6,977 bases of DNA from Filomicrobium sp. (lineage in GTDB: Bacteria; Pseudomonadota; Alphaproteobacteria; Rhizobiales; Hyphomicrobiaceae), in NCBI GenBank assembly GCA_030607105.1, contig JAUWFF010000057.1, forward strand, positions 1 to 6,977, given 5' to 3'. A program made the position numbers and the translations under genes. This document shows positions 6,101 through 6,977 of the stretch, piece by piece; the first letter of the stretch is position 1; every line of letters begins with the position of its first letter. The notes below the pieces were generated by a model. It made no database searches, was not told where the DNA came from, and saw only the letters and a list, made by a program, of their open reading frames with translations.

Positions 6101-6176
6101 GATGGAGGTCAGTCCAGTCTCTGGGTCGGTGCAACCCCGCTGCCGAGTTAAGAGTGGGGCTGGCCTCGTCTTTTTT
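6101..6176 (+). ncRNA. Candidate structured RNA: three-way junction ending in a U-run
   Basis: P1: GAGGTCAG (6105-6112) pairs with CTGGCCTC (6160-6167), extended by GAT (6101-6103) with GTC (6168-6170) across one bulged G. P2: CCAG (6114-6117) pairs with CTGG (6121-6124), loop TCT. P3: CCCCGCT (6135-6141) pairs with AGTGGGG (6153-6159), loop of 11 nt, stacked directly on P1. The junction strand is 6126-6134. Six Ts (6171-6176) follow P1 immediately, as in an intrinsic terminator. A further perfect 8-bp stem, TCGAGTGG (6060-6067) with CCACTCGA (6095-6102), lies just upstream and competes with P1 for two bases. It could be a small RNA with its own terminator or a regulatory leader of the gene 160 nt downstream. 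I do not recognise it as a known riboswitch or sRNA family. Confidence 0.4.
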
Positions 6177-6335
6177 GCGATTTCCCGGTGGCGACGCGCC
6201 TGAGCGCCAACGTGCTTGTCAGCGGATATCAGCGATTCTTGGTATTGACCAAAATGTACCTCACATACGCATTTATCCCCAGATCCCGATGCTGCTGTGT
6301 TGCCGGAGGCACGCGGACTCAACTAAGAGCAGAAA

Positions 6336-6977
6336 ATGGTGATGAAGAGGGTCGGCATGACGATGATTGTCGTTTTGGCCGCTGTGCTGTTGTTGGCCGT
6401 TAGTCTGACATTGCAACTGGTGCTTCGCGGCGCACGGGTTGAACACTTTGCGGTTGATGTTGCGCCCGACGAGCCAAAGCCGTTTGGCTACAAGATGGCT
6501 TGGCTGGCCGTTCAAACTGAGGATACTCGGGCGCTGGCGGATTTGCTTGGACTGGAAAACCGGGCAGCGGCGAACTGGAACTCCGGAATTGGCACCATCT
6601 ACGATGATGCACTCGGGGCTTCGTACATCTATCTGACCCCACCCGTTTCCGGCTGGAGTTTCGTTGTCGGGTTGCCGCTGCCGCACCCGGTCGGGCCGGT
6701 CTTTGTCGATAAACTCACGCCCTTGATGCTGTCGCTTGGCCAGCATTTTCCCGACGTGCAGTATTTCTTCACGTTTCCACTCATTGATTTTTTCGCGTGG
6801 GCTCGGGTGAAAGATGGGAAATTGATACGAGCGTTCGCCGTCAATGATGAGGGCGTCGTGTGGAACAAGGGACGCATCACACCGGAAGAGCGCGCGCTTG
6901 GTTTGCGGCTCTTTGAGTTGAGAGGTGTTCGGGAACGGCAAGGCGATGCCGGCGGCGAGTTGGTTCTGTATCCAACC
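6336..6977 (+). CDS. Membrane-anchored protein of unknown function (partial, runs off the window)
   Basis: The frame from ATG 6336 is open for 214 codons to the window edge. MVMKRVGM followed by a hydrophobic stretch (about 8-30, IVVLAAVLLLAVSLTLQLVL) predicts one N-terminal membrane anchor or uncleaved signal, with the rest outside the cytoplasm. The soluble part has strongly protein-like composition: MAWLAVQTEDTRALADLLGL (54-73), NWNSGIGTIYDD (80-91), PPVSGWSFVVGLPLPHPVGP (102-121), FPDVQYFFTFPLIDFFAWAR (138-157) and GVVWNKGRITPEERALGLRL (173-192). I recognise no domain or catalytic motif. Starts at 6336, 6342 and 6357 are possible: AGAGG sits ideally 6 nt before 6357, but starting there loses the Lys-Arg before the membrane segment, so the earlier start fits membrane topology better. 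The larger antisense frame (6273-6941) is a shadow. Confidence 0.78.
   Translation, partial: MVMKRVGMTMIVVLAAVLLLAVSLTLQLVLRGARVEHFAVDVAPDEPKPFGYKMAWLAVQTEDTRALADLLGLENRAAANWNSGIGTIYDDALGASYIYLTPPVSGWSFVVGLPLPHPVGPVFVDKLTPLMLSLGQHFPDVQYFFTFPLIDFFAWARVKDGKLIRAFAVNDEGVVWNKGRITPEERALGLRLFELRGVRERQGDAGGELVLYPT

Larger units (their letters stand above)
5722..6335. other. Long non-coding region upstream of the AIM24 remnant and the last gene
   Basis: This stretch lies between the minus-strand AIM24 remnant and the plus-strand gene at 6336. Bases 5722-5862 could encode an N-terminal extension of the AIM24 protein, but the sequence is not family-like. The rest holds a T7 run (5910-5916), a duplicated 10-mer, three stem-loops between 6016 and 6176, and TTGACC at 6245-6250, a possible -35 element for the downstream gene without a good -10. 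The small ORFs here lack protein-like composition or ribosome-binding sites. Confidence 0.55.

Noticed and set aside
6273..6941. 222-codon minus-strand open frame
   Set aside because: Antisense to the partial membrane protein, rich in Gln/Arg/His/Pro shadow composition with no motif; the plus-strand frame has an anchor and protein-like sequence.

Overview
The window looks like chromosome from an alphaproteobacterium, most likely of the order Hyphomicrobiales. This is inferred from protein character: a TIGR02001/TorF-type putative porin, a stand-alone ParB-fold protein, a secreted glucosaminidase-domain protein, an AIM24-type protein and a pteridine-reductase-like SDR. I cannot name a genus.

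Layout, left to right. Positions 1-520 (+) hold the decayed C-terminal half of a GT-B glycosyltransferase. Positions 579-1070 (-) encode a small ParB-domain protein with a Lys/Arg-rich tail. A non-coding stretch (1071-1391) carries a perfect inverted repeat that probably ends the next minus-strand gene, a secreted glucosaminidase-domain protein (1392-2549). Its upstream region holds two perfect palindromes and a hairpin. An SDR with the pteridine-reductase/FolM signature follows on the minus strand (2814-3557). A 386-nt AT-rich gap with an unusual cluster of TGCA sites leads into a plus-strand outer-membrane protein (3944-4777), which is followed by two strong intrinsic terminators. Running towards it on the minus strand is an AIM24/TIGR00266 gene (about 4900-5721) broken by three single-base frameshifts. 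A second long non-coding gap (to 6335) contains a compact three-way-junction RNA candidate ending in six Ts. The window ends inside a membrane-anchored protein of unknown function (6336-6977+, +).

The genes do not form an obvious operon or shared pathway. They are mostly separate units with their own upstream regions, several linked to the cell envelope (porin, glucosaminidase, membrane-anchored unknown, glycosyltransferase remnant). Two of seven protein-coding loci are broken. I found no phage, transposon, CRISPR, tRNA or rRNA signal and nothing that convincingly forms a new multi-gene system. The points most worth following are the structured RNA candidate at 6101-6176, the same-direction triple frameshift in the AIM24 gene, and the TGCA cluster before the porin.
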